A stretch of 64,000 nt of DNA from Chloroflexota bacterium (GTDB taxonomy: Bacteria > Chloroflexota > Anaerolineae > JAAEKA01), in NCBI GenBank assembly GCA_034717495.1, contig JAYELL010000091.1, positions 58,756 to 122,755 of the forward strand, in the 5' to 3' direction. The notes beneath the pieces were generated by a model. That model saw only the letters and a program-made list of their open reading frames with translations, had not been told where the DNA came from and did not search any database. Positions 1 through 7,618 of the stretch are shown one piece after another (position 1 is the first letter of the stretch; each line of letters opens with the position of its first letter). The position numbers were made by a program, and so were the translations under genes.

Positions 1-1361
1 GTGCTGAAAGCAGTCGTTTTCAGGATCGCTGTGTACCAGTTTGCATTATCGATCCCCAATCCACTGAGCACGGCGAAGGTTGCTGCAATGCCCAGGACCA
101 GGGCCAGGCTCGGAATGGCGAACATGCGCCGCAGGGAAAAGTCAACGTGGCTTCGCGCCTGCCAGAACAGGATCGCCATGCCTGCGATCAACATGGCATC
201 GACTGCCAGTGCAACTCCGGAAATGCCGAAAGTAGCTCCCAGGGTGAAGAGACCGATCAGCAGGATCACCAGTTGAGCCGTTCTTGCTCTTACCAGGACT
301 TCTGGACGCCCAACCGCAATGAAAACGTCTCCGACGGTGGTCTTGATGGGATCAAGCAGCGTGAATACCAACATCAGACGAAATGCATCGAGCATGGGGA
401 GCCACTTCTCTCCCAGCAACAGAAGAATAAACTCGGGTGCGACCAGCAACAGGAGCCCGGCAAGCAAGAATCCAGTGCGGACCAGGAACGCATTGGTGCG
501 AAAAAACGCCTGGGAGAGGCGGTGACGATCGTTTTTCAGTTCAGCATAGGTGCCGCCGGCAACCAGGTTGATGGGCATTGCCAGGAAGCGACGGGGATAG
601 ATGGCAAAGGTGTACGCCCTGGAGTAGAATCCCAGGGCTGTGGCGCCCAGATAGAATCCTGTCCAAAGGTCATCGATCTTGTCCAGGGCTTTCATGAGCG
701 CGACCGCTACAAAATTGCGGCTGCCAAAGCGCAGATAGTAGTCCACAACTCCCGAAAACCAGGCCAGGTGAGGCCGCCAGACTGGCCGCCAGACATAGAG
801 CACGAGCAGAGTCAAGAGCATGGCTGTCAGGTCGGTGGCGAGCAACGCCCAAAGATCAGCTCCTCGAAATGCCAGTGCGATCGCAACCATTGTGGTCGCC
901 AGCGCTCGCAGCACTTGAAGCAGCGCCAGCCGTCGATGAACCACCCGCCGGGTCAGGATCAGCCGGGGAGTTTCGGCAAGCTGCATACCAAAAGTGGCGA
1001 TCAGCAGAACCAGAATCGCCGTGCGCAACGGGTTTTCTGCAAAGACCCAGGCAGCCGCGCCCAGAAGAACAGCCCAAACCAGCAAAAAGACAAGCTTGAG
1101 CGAAAAATGAACTGCGGCAGCCCGGTCTTCGTTTTCAGTCTCGGGCGCCCGGTGTAGAAATGCCCCGCCCATTCCGAAATTGGGCAATATTACCGTGAGC
1201 CCCACAATCGCGCTGGCACCCGCATAGACACCAAAGGTATCTACGGGCAGCATCCTTGCCAGCAAGATGGAGCGGACAAACAGCACCGCCACGGTAATGA
1301 TGCTGGCGCCGATGTTCCACGATGCTGACGTGATGCTGCGCTTGGAGAGGCTTTCACTCAT
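1..1361 (-). CDS. Oligosaccharide flippase (Wzx/PST family), 3'-truncated by the window edge
   Basis: The minus strand is open from an ATG at 1361 to the window edge (about 453 codons, no stop reached). The protein starts MSESLSKRSITSASWN and is rich in hydrophobic helices; the segment ALDKIDDLWTGFYLGATALG followed by FYSRAY is typical of polysaccharide flippases of the MOP superfamily. It would move lipid-linked repeat units across the inner membrane. It is the last visible gene of a minus-strand polysaccharide operon, 51 bases after the GT4 gene. The C-terminus lies outside the window, so full length is unknown. Confidence 0.8.
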   Translation of the reverse strand, partial: MSESLSKRSITSASWNIGASIITVAVLFVRSILLARMLPVDTFGVYAGASAIVGLTVILPNFGMGGAFLHRAPETENEDRAAAVHFSLKLVFLLVWAVLLGAAAWVFAENPLRTAILVLLIATFGMQLAETPRLILTRRVVHRRLALLQVLRALATTMVAIALAFRGADLWALLATDLTAMLLTLLVLYVWRPVWRPHLAWFSGVVDYYLRFGSRNFVAVALMKALDKIDDLWTGFYLGATALGFYSRAYTFAIYPRRFLAMPINLVAGGTYAELKNDRHRLSQAFFRTNAFLVRTGFLLAGLLLLVAPEFILLLLGEKWLPMLDAFRLMLVFTLLDPIKTTVGDVFIAVGRPEVLVRARTAQLVILLIGLFTLGATFGISGVALAVDAMLIAGMAILFWQARSHVDFSLRRMFAIPSLALVLGIAATFAVLSGLGIDNANWYTAILKTTAFS

Positions 1362-1412
1362 GGGTCGGTCGACGGTAAAATGAACTGATTTCCAGTCGGG
1401 CCGGGTGATGGC

Positions 1413-2513
1413 TCAGCCCTGGATAGGTTTTTCCATGACGCTCAGATAGAGATCGGTGATCTTATCGCGGATACTGGGCCAGGAGAAGGTTTCTGCGTTC
1501 TGGACGGCCGCCCGGCTCAGACGATAGGCCAACCGGGGATCGTTTGCGATGCGAACTACAGCATCTGCCAGGGCCTGCTCATCGCCAGGTTCAACCAGGA
1601 GGGCGTTGACGTTGTTCTCAACGGTAAAGGGAACGCCTCCAACGGCTGTCGCCACGATGGGCAAACCACTTGACGAGGCCTCCAAAAAAGTCGAAGGTTG
1701 ATTGTCCACTGTACTGGTGCTGATGAAGATGTCTGCATTCTCATAGTGTGTCTTGATTTCCGCAAAGGGCACGCGACCTGTGAAGGTCACTGGAAGGCTA
1801 AGGCTGCGGCTGAGCGCTTCGGTTTCGGATCTCAATTCTCCTTCACCAATCATGGTGAGCATTGCGTCCGGAAGTCTTTGTTTGATCCTGGCAAAAGCTC
1901 GCACCATCTGTTGGGGGTTGCCGACCTGGTTGAACTGTTTGATCCACAATAAACGCTGCCCCCGCCACCTGTCGCGAGCAAAACACTCGGCTGGTTTTGC
2001 TGAAAACTCTTCTTCGCGTACCAGGTTCGGAATGATTACAGGGTGAATGCCGAGCGCTTCGAATACCGGCGCCGTGTACCGGGATAGCGCAATCAATGCG
2101 TCGATGCGCGCCAGAGGCGCGCGCGCGATCGCTTTGTGACGCTGAACGAACTGGGCGGCCTTGCCGCCATGATAGGTAGCGACTACAGGCAGACCCTTCA
2201 AGCGGCCGACCAGCAGCGAGGCGCTGATTGGCAGATAAAAACCCCAGTAGGAGGAGAGGTGCACGTGGACCAGATCGCCCCCCTGTGCTGCACGCCACAG
2301 CCTGCCCGGTACAATCACGGACTGGGCAAAGGGCAACAGGGCACGCCCCACTCCCCCCCAGCGGCGCAGGCTTTGCACGTTGGTGTCCACTGAATGCACG
2401 TCAACGCCATCGTTGCGCAGGTACTCGCTGAGAAGCTCCACCTGGGTAGTGACGCCACCGGGCCTGGGATAGTGGGGCCCCACCATGCAGACGCGGCAGT
2501 CCTGCAGCCTCAT
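1413..2513 (-). CDS. Glycosyltransferase family 4
   Basis: A 366-residue GT4 (GT-B fold) enzyme. The N-terminus carries the acceptor-side glycine motif YPRPGGVTTQ; the C-terminal half has the donor-domain pattern TFLEASSSGLPIVATAVGG with the conserved glutamate seen in retaining GT4 enzymes. I chose ATG 2513 because a longer in-frame reading (to 2690) would run into the aminotransferase that ends at 2548, and a GAGAGG-like ribosome site lies about 12 bases upstream of 2513. It sits between the aminotransferase and flippase genes, so it probably adds a sugar to a lipid-linked surface glycan. Donor and acceptor cannot be told from sequence. Confidence 0.87.
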   Translation of the reverse strand: MRLQDCRVCMVGPHYPRPGGVTTQVELLSEYLRNDGVDVHSVDTNVQSLRRWGGVGRALLPFAQSVIVPGRLWRAAQGGDLVHVHLSSYWGFYLPISASLLVGRLKGLPVVATYHGGKAAQFVQRHKAIARAPLARIDALIALSRYTAPVFEALGIHPVIIPNLVREEEFSAKPAECFARDRWRGQRLLWIKQFNQVGNPQQMVRAFARIKQRLPDAMLTMIGEGELRSETEALSRSLSLPVTFTGRVPFAEIKTHYENADIFISTSTVDNQPSTFLEASSSGLPIVATAVGGVPFTVENNVNALLVEPGDEQALADAVVRIANDPRLAYRLSRAAVQNAETFSWPSIRDKITDLYLSVMEKPIQG

Positions 2514-2547
2514 GCTGCGACTACGACCTCTCTGCAGGTTTCGCGAA

Positions 2548-3645
2548 TCATTCGTAGAATTCACTGATTGCTGCGGCAATCTGGTGCTGTTGGGCTTCCG
2601 ACAACTCGGGAAAGATAGGCAACGACAGCACTTCACTGCCGGCCTGTTCTGCCACGGGAAATGTGCCCTCTGCCAGGCCCATATCAGCATACATCTCTTG
2701 CCGGTGCAGGGGGAGAGGGTAATAAACCATGTTGCCGATTCCCCGCGCCTTCAGGAATGCAGCCAGTTCATCTCTATGGGGAGCCCGAATCGTATACTGG
2801 TGGTAAACATGGTGGACATCAGGGCGCACATAGGGCGTCGTGACAGGCAAGTCTGCCAATAGCTCATCATAGCGATCTGCAACCCGCCGCCGCGCCGCCT
2901 GCCATTGATCGAGGTAAGGGAGCTTGACCCGTAACACGGCTGCCTGTATGGTGTCCAGCCGGCTGTTGAATCCGATCACTTCATGGAAATAGCGTGTCTT
3001 TCCTCCTTGTCTGCGCAGGATGTCGATTCTTTCAGCCAGGCAGGCATCGTTGGTAACAACCATGCCTGCATCTCCGAAGGCGCCCAGGTTTTTTGTGGGA
3101 TAAAAACTGAGACAACCTATGGAACCCATGCTGCCGGCTCGACGGCCCTTGTCTTCAGCACCGATCGCCTGGGCGGCATCCTCGATCACGGCAAGGTCAA
3201 ATGCCTGCGCGGTCGCCAGGATGGCATCCATGTCCGCGGGTTGGCCGTAGAGATGCACGGGAATGATGGCCCGGGTGCGGGGGGTGATGGCTGCTTCGAT
3301 CTGCTGGGGATCGATATTGAAGGTGTCCGGTTCGATATCGACGAACACCGGCGTTGCTCCGCTACGGGTGATGGTGTTGGCCGTTGCCACGAAGGTGAAC
3401 GGGGTCGTAATGACCTCGTCCCCAGGTCCAATGTCAAGCGCAGCCAATGAGAGTCGCAAAGCATCGGTGCCCGATGCCAGGCCGACACCATGGGCACAGC
3501 TGCAATAGGCCGCGACTTCCCGTTCCAGGGCTGCCACATCGGGGCCGAGGACGAACCAACCACTATCCAGGACTCCCTGCAGGGCTTCTGCAATTTCCCC
3601 GCGGATCGAGTCGTACTGTGTCTTCAGGTCCAGAACTGGGATCAT
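2548..3645 (-). CDS. DegT/DnrJ/EryC1 sugar aminotransferase
   Basis: A 365-residue PLP-dependent aminotransferase of the DegT/DnrJ/EryC1/StrS family, which transaminates keto-sugar nucleotides. The Schiff-base lysine is K185 in SFYPTKNLGAFGD; the cofactor-side motif VIEDAAQAIGA is at about 153-163 and ASGTDALRLSLAAL at 57-70. Length is normal for the family. A GGAGG ribosome site precedes ATG 3645. The acetyltransferase gene lies 21 bases upstream in the same direction; such pairs build N-acetylated amino sugars, so the product is likely an acetamido-sugar nucleotide for the polysaccharide made by this operon. Confidence 0.92.
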   Translation of the reverse strand: MIPVLDLKTQYDSIRGEIAEALQGVLDSGWFVLGPDVAALEREVAAYCSCAHGVGLASGTDALRLSLAALDIGPGDEVITTPFTFVATANTITRSGATPVFVDIEPDTFNIDPQQIEAAITPRTRAIIPVHLYGQPADMDAILATAQAFDLAVIEDAAQAIGAEDKGRRAGSMGSIGCLSFYPTKNLGAFGDAGMVVTNDACLAERIDILRRQGGKTRYFHEVIGFNSRLDTIQAAVLRVKLPYLDQWQAARRRVADRYDELLADLPVTTPYVRPDVHHVYHQYTIRAPHRDELAAFLKARGIGNMVYYPLPLHRQEMYADMGLAEGTFPVAEQAGSEVLSLPIFPELSEAQQHQIAAAISEFYE

Positions 3646-3666
3646 AGATGGATACCTCCAGGCGCC

Positions 3667-4416
3667 TCATTGATTTTCTACCAACTCGGCATCCGGCACA
3701 TCCCGAACGATGCGGGCCGGCGAGCCCATGACGAGTGTCCGGGGCGGGACCGAGCGCGTGACTATCGATCCGGCGGCTACAAAAGCCTCACTGCCCACCT
3801 CGATGTTGGGCAACAATGTGGCGCCTGCGCCGATCCGTGCACCCCGCCGAATGACCGCGCCACCGCGCTCGCTGAAGCGCTTCTCGGTTCGTCCCATGGT
3901 GTTGTCATTGGTCGTGACTACGCAAGGTGCGATGAAACAGTGCTCTTCGATGGTGGACCAGGCTGCAATATAGGCGCCCGACTGGATTTTGGTTCGACTG
4001 CCGATGGTCACCTCGTTCTCCACGGTGACATGGGTACCAACGATCACACAATCGCCGATGGTACATTGTTCGCGCACGAAGGCAAGATCTCCGACGAGAC
4101 TCTGTCGTCCGATGGTGGTGCCTCTGTAGATCACAGCCCCTGTACCGATGCCTGTGCCACCGTCGATTCTCAACGGCGCCAATGACTTCGGTATCTCGAC
4201 GGTGCTCGTGGAGGCAGGTCTGGGGGGACGGCCAAGAACGGCGTGGTCGCCAATGTGGCAACCCTGACCAACCTGTGTGCCCGCGTGGACTACGGCATAA
4301 TGCCCAACGACACATCCCCTGCCAAGCTGTGCGCCAGCTTCGATGACCGCGCCAACTCCCACGCTACAGTCCTTTCCGATCTGGGCCATGGGGTCGATGT
4401 GCGCTGTTGTGGTCAA
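3667..4416 (-). CDS. Left-handed beta-helix (hexapeptide) sugar N-acetyltransferase
   Basis: A 249-residue protein built of hexapeptide repeats over nearly its whole length (for example VGVGAVIEAGAQLGRG, IGTGAVIYRGTTIGRQ and IGAGATLLPNIEVG), the hallmark of trimeric left-handed beta-helix acyltransferases. This class acetylates the amine installed on a nucleotide sugar by a DegT-type aminotransferase, and that aminotransferase is the next gene. The start overlaps the stop of the uridine kinase gene by 4 bp (ATGA), so the two are translationally coupled. The exact sugar is not determined; WbpD/WlbB-like enzymes are the nearest functional analogues. Confidence 0.88.
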   Translation of the reverse strand: MTTTAHIDPMAQIGKDCSVGVGAVIEAGAQLGRGCVVGHYAVVHAGTQVGQGCHIGDHAVLGRPPRPASTSTVEIPKSLAPLRIDGGTGIGTGAVIYRGTTIGRQSLVGDLAFVREQCTIGDCVIVGTHVTVENEVTIGSRTKIQSGAYIAAWSTIEEHCFIAPCVVTTNDNTMGRTEKRFSERGGAVIRRGARIGAGATLLPNIEVGSEAFVAAGSIVTRSVPPRTLVMGSPARIVRDVPDAELVENQ

Positions 4417-5051
4417 CTTGCCGCCTCCTCCAGCAGTGCCTGGATCCGGGAGGAAACCATGTCAAGCGCGACCTGGTTATGGCCACCTTCGGGAATGATG
4501 ACATTGGCATATCGTTTGCTCGGTTCGACAAATTCCAGGTGCATGGGTCGAACGGTCTTCTGGTACTGGTCGACCACCGAGTTCAGCGAGCGTCCTCTTT
4601 CCTCGATATCACGTATTAGCCGCCGGATGAAGCGAATATCAGGGTCGGTATCAACATAGATCTTCACATCGAACATGTCGCGCAGTTCGCGTTCGGAGAA
4701 AATAAGGATTCCCTCGACCATGATCACCGGTTCAGGCGTAACCAAACGAGTCTCGTCGGTACGGACATGTCTACGAAAGTCGTAGACTGGTACGGGAACA
4801 GTTTGGCCCTCCCACAGTTGTTTCAGATGCTCGACCAGGAAGGGAGTCTCCAGGGCGTTGGGATGGTCGAAGTTCAACAGGGCCCGTTCCTCCTGCGGCA
4901 GGTTGGAGGCATCGTAGTAATAGGAGTCGTGTTGAATGAAGGCGATTCGATTCCATCCTACCTTTTCCAGGATCGCGTGCGCCACGGTTGTTTTGCCGGA
5001 ACCCGTGCCTCCGGCAACACCGATGATGATAGGTTTGATCTTGTCGGTCAT
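4413..5051 (-). CDS. udk: Uridine kinase
   Basis: A 212-residue uridine/cytidine kinase (nucleoside to NMP, pyrimidine salvage). The Walker A loop GVAGGTGSGKTT lies near the N-terminus, followed by QHDSYYYD with the conserved aspartate and tyrosines of uridine kinases, YDFRRHVR, and FVEPSKRYANVIIPEGG near the C-terminus. Length matches bacterial Udk. An upstream in-frame extension to 5204 was rejected because it lies inside resB; ATG 5051 overlaps the resB stop by 4 bp. UTP supply for nucleotide-sugar synthesis may explain its place in the polysaccharide operon, but that is inference. Confidence 0.95.
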   Translation of the reverse strand: MTDKIKPIIIGVAGGTGSGKTTVAHAILEKVGWNRIAFIQHDSYYYDASNLPQEERALLNFDHPNALETPFLVEHLKQLWEGQTVPVPVYDFRRHVRTDETRLVTPEPVIMVEGILIFSERELRDMFDVKIYVDTDPDIRFIRRLIRDIEERGRSLNSVVDQYQKTVRPMHLEFVEPSKRYANVIIPEGGHNQVALDMVSSRIQALLEEAAS

Positions 5052-6436
5052 GATGTAAGACCTCCGCCATAGGTCGCGGCCCAGGCTGCAAACCAACGGG
5101 CGGCCTGGCGCCAGGAACGAGATGGATCCAATCCTGCATCCACCCGCTGGCTGCCTGCCCGTTGGGTCTGAATATGCATGTGAAGTCTTCCCGCCGGCCG
5201 CCACAGGCTCAGTAGCAGGCCTGCCAGCACGAGCAGGCAGCTACCTGCCATGAGAGGAAAGCCCGGATCGCTACTGACTCCCACGGTCATGAACCGGCCT
5301 GTACGAAGATGATAGACATCGTCGCCAATCGTGATTTGCGTGTTGCTATCCACGAATTGATTATAGATCGGTTCCGGCTGTCCGACCTCGAAGGCCTGTA
5401 CAAGGAATGTGGGTCCGGCAAATCCTCTTTCTGGCAGTGCAGGAAACGCCACGATGCTGAAGGCCAATTGGCGCGCTGGTACCAGGAATACCCGTTCGGC
5501 ACGCGGTTGCTCGAATACCAGACGCAGGCTGCTCTGATAGGTGGATTGCTGTTCAAGAGGCTGCAGTTGAAGGGGTGAACCCTCTGCAGTCTGGGCTGCT
5601 ACGGTTAAAGCCTGGCCTTCCCCGGCGCGTTTGATGGTCAATCCCGCAACATGGGCAACGCCACGATCGGTAATCGGTTGGCTAGCTGGAGCAGCGTCCT
5701 TTTCCCGGACAAGAACTGCCGGGCCATTCTGATCGGGCATTTCAAGGCTAACCTGCAGATCGCTCCGCGAGACCAACCGTGTCCATTGGCCTGGCACGAG
5801 AACCAGGTTGGGTTCTTGCCAACCGAGTACTTGATTCAGCCACAGGCTGGCCAATATGGCAAAAAGACCGAGGTAAATAAGGGGGGATGCAAAGAGGCCC
5901 CAACGATTACGCTCGGCACCAAGATCAGCCACATCGGTTGCCAAAACAGAGCGAACCTGCCATCCCTCGTTCTGAAGATCCTCCTCCAATTCGGCGACAG
6001 TGGTGTCCAGATCGCCGGCCGGCATGAAACCTGCCTGCAATGACCATTCCCGTGCTTCAGACGCTGTTGCGGTGGGATCCTGCCCGCCGAATCGTTCGAT
6101 CGCTTCAGACATGGCTTGTCCAAATCTCAATAGTAGGATGAAAGCCAGAAGCGCCGCGAGAATCCATAGCCAGGGACTCTGTCTCAAGTCGAAAAGCCCG
6201 CTATCGCGAAACATGGGGCCGATGCTGCCAAAGCGGGCAGATGTGTCTGCCATCCAACGGGCGGTGGCATCTGCTTTGGAAGTTCCCCGGGGTAATTGGG
6301 GTAGAAGCAGGATAGCGAGCAGAGTCAAGGCCAGAAGGCCCAGCACCAATGCCAGCAATTGATCACTGACAAACAGCCGGTAAAGCCGGTCGATGAGGTT
6401 GGGCTTGGGTGACTGCACGGAACCGTGGTTGGTCAT
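5048..6436 (-). CDS. resB: ResB-like cytochrome c biogenesis protein
   Basis: A 462-residue membrane protein with four predicted helices: two near the N-terminus (LLALVLGLLALTLLAILLLP and SPWLWILAALLAFILLL), one after about 200 residues (FASPLIYLGLFAILASLWL) and one near the C-terminus. The RWGLFASPLIYLGL motif and large extracytoplasmic region match ResB/Ccs1, which acts with ResC in haem delivery to apocytochrome c. No ResC or cytochrome c gene is nearby. ATG 6436 is preferred over 6472 because an intrinsic terminator at 6443-6466 lies between them. No good ribosome site is seen. Confidence 0.75.
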   Translation of the reverse strand: MTNHGSVQSPKPNLIDRLYRLFVSDQLLALVLGLLALTLLAILLLPQLPRGTSKADATARWMADTSARFGSIGPMFRDSGLFDLRQSPWLWILAALLAFILLLRFGQAMSEAIERFGGQDPTATASEAREWSLQAGFMPAGDLDTTVAELEEDLQNEGWQVRSVLATDVADLGAERNRWGLFASPLIYLGLFAILASLWLNQVLGWQEPNLVLVPGQWTRLVSRSDLQVSLEMPDQNGPAVLVREKDAAPASQPITDRGVAHVAGLTIKRAGEGQALTVAAQTAEGSPLQLQPLEQQSTYQSSLRLVFEQPRAERVFLVPARQLAFSIVAFPALPERGFAGPTFLVQAFEVGQPEPIYNQFVDSNTQITIGDDVYHLRTGRFMTVGVSSDPGFPLMAGSCLLVLAGLLLSLWRPAGRLHMHIQTQRAGSQRVDAGLDPSRSWRQAARWFAAWAATYGGGLTS

Positions 6437-6442
6437 GGCAAC

Positions 6443-6466
6443 AAAAAACCCCAACCGATGTTGGGG
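6443..6466 (-). terminator. Rho-independent terminator after tRNA-Thr
   Basis: CCCCAAC (6449-6455) pairs with GTTGGGG (6460-6466) around a 4-base loop, and six T residues follow on the minus strand (6448-6443). It lies about 55 bases beyond the 3' end of the tRNA-Thr gene and just before the chosen resB start, so it should end the tRNA transcript and insulate the resB operon. Confidence 0.8.
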
Positions 6467-6520
6467 CTCCAAGAAAGGGTGTCAGCCTCTTTCCGGCGAG
6501 GCGACGGCAGATACGTCAGG

Positions 6521-6593
6521 AGCCACCCGTCGGATTCGAACCGACGACCTGCGCATTACGAATGCGCTGCTCTACCGGCTGAGCTAGGGTGGC
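6521..6593 (-). tRNA. tRNA-Thr (anticodon CGT)
   Basis: The minus strand folds into a full cloverleaf of 73 nt. The acceptor arm GCCACCC (6593-6587) pairs with GGGTGGC (6528-6522), leaving a U discriminator. The D-arm begins AGCTCAGCCGGTAGAGC, the anticodon stem GCGCA/TGCGC encloses TTCGTAA with anticodon CGT (reads ACG), and the T-arm has GGTTCGAATCC. CCA is not encoded. A promoter lies upstream at 6622-6650 and a terminator downstream. Confidence 0.95.
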
Positions 6594-6614
6594 AAAAGGC
6601 CGGGAACACCCGGC
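6594..6614 (-). terminator. Hairpin with short T-run between efp and tRNA-Thr
   Basis: GCCGGG-TGTT-CCCGGC (6614-6599 on the minus strand) is a perfect 6-bp GC stem with a 4-base loop, followed by CTTTT. It can end the efp transcript. It also falls in the short leader of the tRNA transcript predicted from the -10 box at 6622-6627, so it may be a processing element there instead. Four T residues make it a weak terminator. Confidence 0.5.
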
Positions 6615-6621
6615 AGAGCGT

Positions 6622-6650
6622 ATTATAACTAACTGCTGTCCGTTCGCCAA
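6622..6650 (-). promoter_or_regulatory. Predicted sigma70-type promoter for tRNA-Thr
   Basis: On the minus strand TTGGCG (6650-6645), a 17-base spacer and TATAAT (6627-6622) form a strong promoter. The predicted start is near 6615, about 22 bases before the tRNA 5' end. Confidence 0.65.
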
Positions 6651-6668
6651 ATGGATGCCTTTAGCTGG

Positions 6669-7226
6669 TCATACCCGGGTGACATACGTGCCCGAGCGCG
6701 TGTCGACACGAATGGCGTCACCCGTCTCAACGAAAAGAGGCACATCTACCTTCAGTCCGGTTTCAACGGTACAGGATTTTCTGGCCCCTGTGGCTGTGTC
6801 ACCGGCGTAACCAGGTTCAGCGAAGGTGACTTCCAGATCAACCGTCGTGGGAAGTTCGATGTCAAGCGGTTCACCCTGATAGCTGATGATCTCCAGAGTT
6901 AAGCTATCCGTCATGTAGTTTTTTGCATCGCCAAGAACCTTCGCCGACAGGACGGGTTGCTCATACGTGTCGAGGTCCATGAAGGTGTAAAGTTCACCAT
7001 CGTTGAAGAGATACTGGACCGTCGCATGGTCAAGTCGAATATCCTGGACCTTGTTGCCCGAATTGAAGGTGCGCTCGATGATACTGCCCGTATGCAGATT
7101 GCGTGCTTTGATACGGATAGTTGCACCACCGCGGGCCATCTTGCGATGTTCGTAATCCAGGACGCGGTAAACCTGGCCATCCAACTCGAAAGTAACATTC
7201 TTACGAAGTTCCTGTACACCGATCAT
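6669..7226 (-). CDS. efp: Elongation factor P
   Basis: A 185-residue EF-P, the expected length, with the KOW-like N-domain and two OB-fold domains. It relieves ribosome stalling at polyproline. The loop that reaches the peptidyl-transferase centre reads HRKMARGGA: by alignment with the usual K-P-G-K-G loop, the tip residue is R32 rather than lysine. Arginine at this place is known in bacteria that rhamnosylate EF-P with EarP, but no earP-like gene is in this window. An AGGAGA ribosome site precedes ATG 7226 and a near-consensus promoter lies at 7270-7298. Confidence 0.96.
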   Translation of the reverse strand: MIGVQELRKNVTFELDGQVYRVLDYEHRKMARGGATIRIKARNLHTGSIIERTFNSGNKVQDIRLDHATVQYLFNDGELYTFMDLDTYEQPVLSAKVLGDAKNYMTDSLTLEIISYQGEPLDIELPTTVDLEVTFAEPGYAGDTATGARKSCTVETGLKVDVPLFVETGDAIRVDTRSGTYVTRV

Positions 7227-7269
7227 TGTTTTCTCTTTCTCCTGTTTTTTGTTATCTGTCTGATCAGAG

Positions 7270-7298
7270 ATTATACGTGGGCCAAATGGCTACGTCAA
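7270..7298 (-). promoter_or_regulatory. Predicted efp promoter
   Basis: On the minus strand TTGACG (7298-7293), a 17-base spacer and TATAAT (7275-7270) give a near-consensus sigma70-type promoter. The predicted start near 7263 leaves a leader of about 36 bases that carries the AGGAGA ribosome site of efp. Confidence 0.75.
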
Positions 7299-7387
7299 AT
7301 CGGGCTTTGGCCGGGCAGCAATTCTGTTGGTACCTTTCGAGCTGCCCGACAGGGCCGCCCCTCGACAGGCTCGGGGCACCGTTCAAG

Positions 7388-7512
7388 ACAGGTCTGCGGT
7401 GAAAAGAAAAAAAACATGACCGCAGATAACCGCAGATGGACGCAGATCAATCCAAACAAGATCAGAAAAGATCAGCGAGAATCTGCGCCGAAGGTCTGCG
7501 TAAATCAGCGTT
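7388..7512. repeat. Degenerate CGCAGAT-type intergenic repeat
   Basis: The 392-base gap between efp and the DinG gene holds no credible gene. It contains three 10-base tandem units ending in CGCAGAT (7418-7427, 7428-7437, 7438-7447) and inverted copies of the word as ATCTGCG/TCTGCG (7393-7398 and about 7484-7502). TCTGCGGT (7393-7400) pairs perfectly with ACCGCAGA (7419-7426). This resembles the low-complexity intergenic repeats seen in many environmental genomes. Its function is unknown. Confidence 0.6.
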
Positions 7513-7618
7513 CCTCTGGCTTGTCCAGGTTTAGGAAGCGCGGAAGAAGAACATGGCTAACCCAAAGTGGGGATTTCGTACAGCCTCGACTCCTCTGCGT
7601 GTTGAGAATTGCTGCTGG

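Noticed and set aside
147..1157. A 336-codon plus-strand open frame
   Set aside because: It is antisense to the flippase gene, is low in hydrophobic structure and rich in Q/S/G as expected of a shadow frame, and has no ribosome site. The minus-strand flippase explains the DNA.
3490..4185. A 231-codon plus-strand open frame
   Set aside because: It lies opposite the aminotransferase start and the hexapeptide acetyltransferase; its regular codon pattern comes from the beta-helix repeats on the other strand.
6393..6628. Two plus-strand frames containing RIRTDDLRITNALLYRLS or SDSNRRPAHYECAALPAELG
   Set aside because: These are translations of the antisense strand of the tRNA-Thr gene, a well-known source of spurious proteins.
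7388..7512. Small RNA or small protein gene in the efp-dinG gap
   Set aside because: The region is made of repeated CGCAGAT words; the open frame through it has no start context and no similarity I recognise.
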